NCBI GenBank assembly: GCA_905182415.1
Contig: CAJJBK010000002.1
Span: 62,001 to 126,000, forward strand
Length of the DNA: 64,000 bases
Source: an uncultured Woeseiaceae bacterium
GTDB taxonomy: Bacteria > Pseudomonadota > Gammaproteobacteria > Steroidobacterales > Woeseiaceae
Direction: 5' to 3'
Shown here: piece after piece, positions 62,813 to 64,000 of the stretch
How the letters are laid out: each line of letters opens with the position of its first letter
How positions within the stretch are numbered: the first letter of the stretch is position 1
Position numbers and translations under genes: made by a program
The notes under the pieces: generated by a model
The model's input: only the letters and a program-made list of their open reading frames with translations
The model's database searches: none
What the model was told of the DNA's origin: nothing

Positions 62813-63642
62813 AATTTGTCATCGCAGGAGCCGGTTACACCGGTTTATCCGTAATAAAAAGATTATCAAAAGAAAATACGACTTACATTTCTAGAACCAA
62901 GCATGATTTTCCTGACTGTAATTGTAAAATAATTGATCTCGATAATGAGATCAATCCAATACAGCTTGAGACTCCTTATGTACTTCTTTATACCATCCCG
63001 CCTAACCCATCAATGGACATTGATATTAGACTCTCATCATTACTAAAGAATATTTCACCATCGCCAAAAAGAATAGTCTATATGAGCACTAGTGGTGTTT
63101 ATGGCAATCAAGATGGAAAATTGATCAATGAGCTCATAAAACCAAACCCAAAAACCAACAGAGCGAAAAAAAGATTGGCAGCAGAGCAATTTTTGTATCA
63201 TTGGTGCTCAATAAAAAATATCGAACTAATTATATTGAGAGTTTCTGGAATCTATGGCCCAGATCGTCTGGGATTGGATAGAATAGATAAAGATTTCACT
63301 ATAATTAATGAACATGAAACTACCTCAAGCAATCGAATACATATTGAGGATTTAACAACTTGCTGTATCGCCGCATTAGAGAATATAAATGCCTCAGGTA
63401 TTTATAATATTTCGGATGGTGATTTTAGGAGTAATACATGGTTTATTAAAAAACTATGCGAATTGAAAAATCTACCGCCACCAAAAGAAATCAAGCGCGA
63501 AGAAGCGCTGTCTTCTTGGAGTAAAAAGAGAATCTCGTTCCTTGAAGAATCGAGATGCCTAGACACTAAAAAATTACACAAAGAACTAAAAATTAAGTTA
63601 CTTTATGGCAATGCCGAAAAAGGGATAAAGGCCAGTATTTAA
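62809..63642 (+). CDS. Extended SDR / NAD-dependent epimerase-like protein
   Basis: A 277-residue SDR of the YeeZ-like extended type. The dinucleotide motif is IAGAGYTGLSV (about 4-14), MSTSGVYG (about 91-98) supplies the Ser/Thr, and ILRVSGIYGPDR (about 142-153) is family-typical. The usual YxxxK is present only loosely (RAKKRLAAEQ follows). It overlaps the hemY stop by 4 bases, so it is co-transcribed with the hem genes, although a link to heme synthesis is unproven. Substrate unknown. Confidence 0.8.
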   Translation: MKFVIAGAGYTGLSVIKRLSKENTTYISRTKHDFPDCNCKIIDLDNEINPIQLETPYVLLYTIPPNPSMDIDIRLSSLLKNISPSPKRIVYMSTSGVYGNQDGKLINELIKPNPKTNRAKKRLAAEQFLYHWCSIKNIELIILRVSGIYGPDRLGLDRIDKDFTIINEHETTSSNRIHIEDLTTCCIAALENINASGIYNISDGDFRSNTWFIKKLCELKNLPPPKEIKREEALSSWSKKRISFLEESRCLDTKKLHKELKIKLLYGNAEKGIKASI

Positions 63643-63722
63643 AAATAGTTATTAAAACTATTAAATATTGTCAAAATATACATCGATAGTATTAATTCAG
63701 TTAATTGAGGAACTCGAATCAA

Positions 63723-64000
63723 ATGACAAAGAAAAAAATCTCACAAAACAATCAATTAAATGAAAAAGAAGTTGAAATATATTTAGAGGAACATCCAGAT
63801 TTTTTTATCAATAAAAACCAACTATTAAGCTCACTTCATCTTCCGCATAGCAAGAAAGGAAGTATTTCACTGGTTGAAAAACAAATGACTTTGTTAAGAG
63901 AGGAAAATAAGCGACAAAAGAACACTTTAAACGAATTTATAATTACAGCGACAGAAAATGATGCACTTACAAGTAAAATTCAATCCTTAACTATTCAATT
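63723..64000 (+). CDS. DUF484-family protein, 5' part (cut by the window end)
   Basis: About 92 residues are readable from the ATG at 63723 and the frame is still open at the window end. YLEEHPDFFINKNQLLSSL (about 20-38) and LPHSKKGSISLVEKQMTLLR (about 40-59) are the DUF484 signature. A helical segment with QKNTLNEFIITATENDAL follows. DUF484 proteins are small and of unknown function, commonly near xerC and dapF; the rest of the neighbourhood lies outside. Confidence 0.9.
   Translation, partial: MTKKKISQNNQLNEKEVEIYLEEHPDFFINKNQLLSSLHLPHSKKGSISLVEKQMTLLREENKRQKNTLNEFIITATENDALTSKIQSLTIQ

Noticed and set aside
1-64000. tRNA, rRNA, CRISPR arrays, insertion sequences or prophage
   Set aside because: All gaps between genes are under about 250 bases; no cloverleaf, repeat-spacer array, transposase or integrase gene, or long terminal repeat was seen by eye.

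Overview
This is an AT-rich (about one-third G+C by eye), gene-dense chromosomal segment from a gammaproteobacterium, probably a marine, free-living one. The assignment rests on gene order: hemC-hemD-hemX-hemY, the polA / engB / cytochrome c4 / dsbA neighbourhood, ubiK-amtB, a YadG/YadH-type ABC pair, a DUF484 gene, and biosynthetic ilvA with two ACT-like domains. Species or genus cannot be fixed from this window. No rRNA, tRNA, CRISPR array, transposon or phage gene was seen. No gap between genes exceeds about 250 bases. Start codons other than ATG (TTG, GTG, one apparent ATT) are frequent.

Layout. 1-12.5 kb: end of an M16 peptidase gene, ilvA, a hydrolase/quinone-reductase pair, an SDR, a sulfotransferase-like P-loop gene next to a class IV aminotransferase, gshA, a small secreted protein, mdh and fadE. 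12.5-20.3 kb: a complete mevalonate route to IPP/DMAPP and farnesyl-PP, namely HMG-CoA synthase (+), then IPP isomerase, a fused HMG-CoA reductase/mevalonate kinase, phosphomevalonate kinase and diphosphomevalonate decarboxylase (-), then ispA (+). Only acetoacetyl-CoA thiolase is missing locally. 20.3-27.2 kb: ExeA/GspB-like envelope genes, a DAK2-DegV protein, the YadG/YadH exporter, nudC and an esterase.

27.3-32.5 kb: lptM (43 codons), polA, engB, cytochrome c4 and a lipid-anchored DsbA. 32.5-43.6 kb: an eight-gene minus-strand run. Read 5'->3' it encodes a Rieske oxygenase, an acyl-CoA dehydrogenase, a class III aminotransferase, two COG1233 FAD oxidoreductases, a GcvT-like folate enzyme, an NDP-forming acyl-CoA synthetase and an L,D-transpeptidase. 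The first seven look like a catabolic pathway for an N-methylated compound; the substrate is unknown. 43.8-48.2 kb: a lipoprotein carboxylesterase with xylB and xylA. 48.2-53.3 kb: two lipoprotein YtcJ-type amidohydrolases around an aldehyde dehydrogenase. 53.5-57.1 kb: an M1 peptidase, a secreted DUF6702-like protein with an apparent ATT start, and a membrane-anchored cytochrome c5. 57.3-64 kb: ubiK, amtB, the tetrapyrrole operon hemCDXY, an SDR epimerase and a truncated DUF484 gene.

Most worth following up: the HMGR-mevalonate kinase fusion inside a full mevalonate cluster; the Rieske/FAD/GcvT/aminotransferase operon; the sulfotransferase-like + aminotransferase pair, which matches a plant fusion protein; the ATT-initiated secreted gene; and an 11-codon leader cistron whose stop overlaps the start of the next gene.
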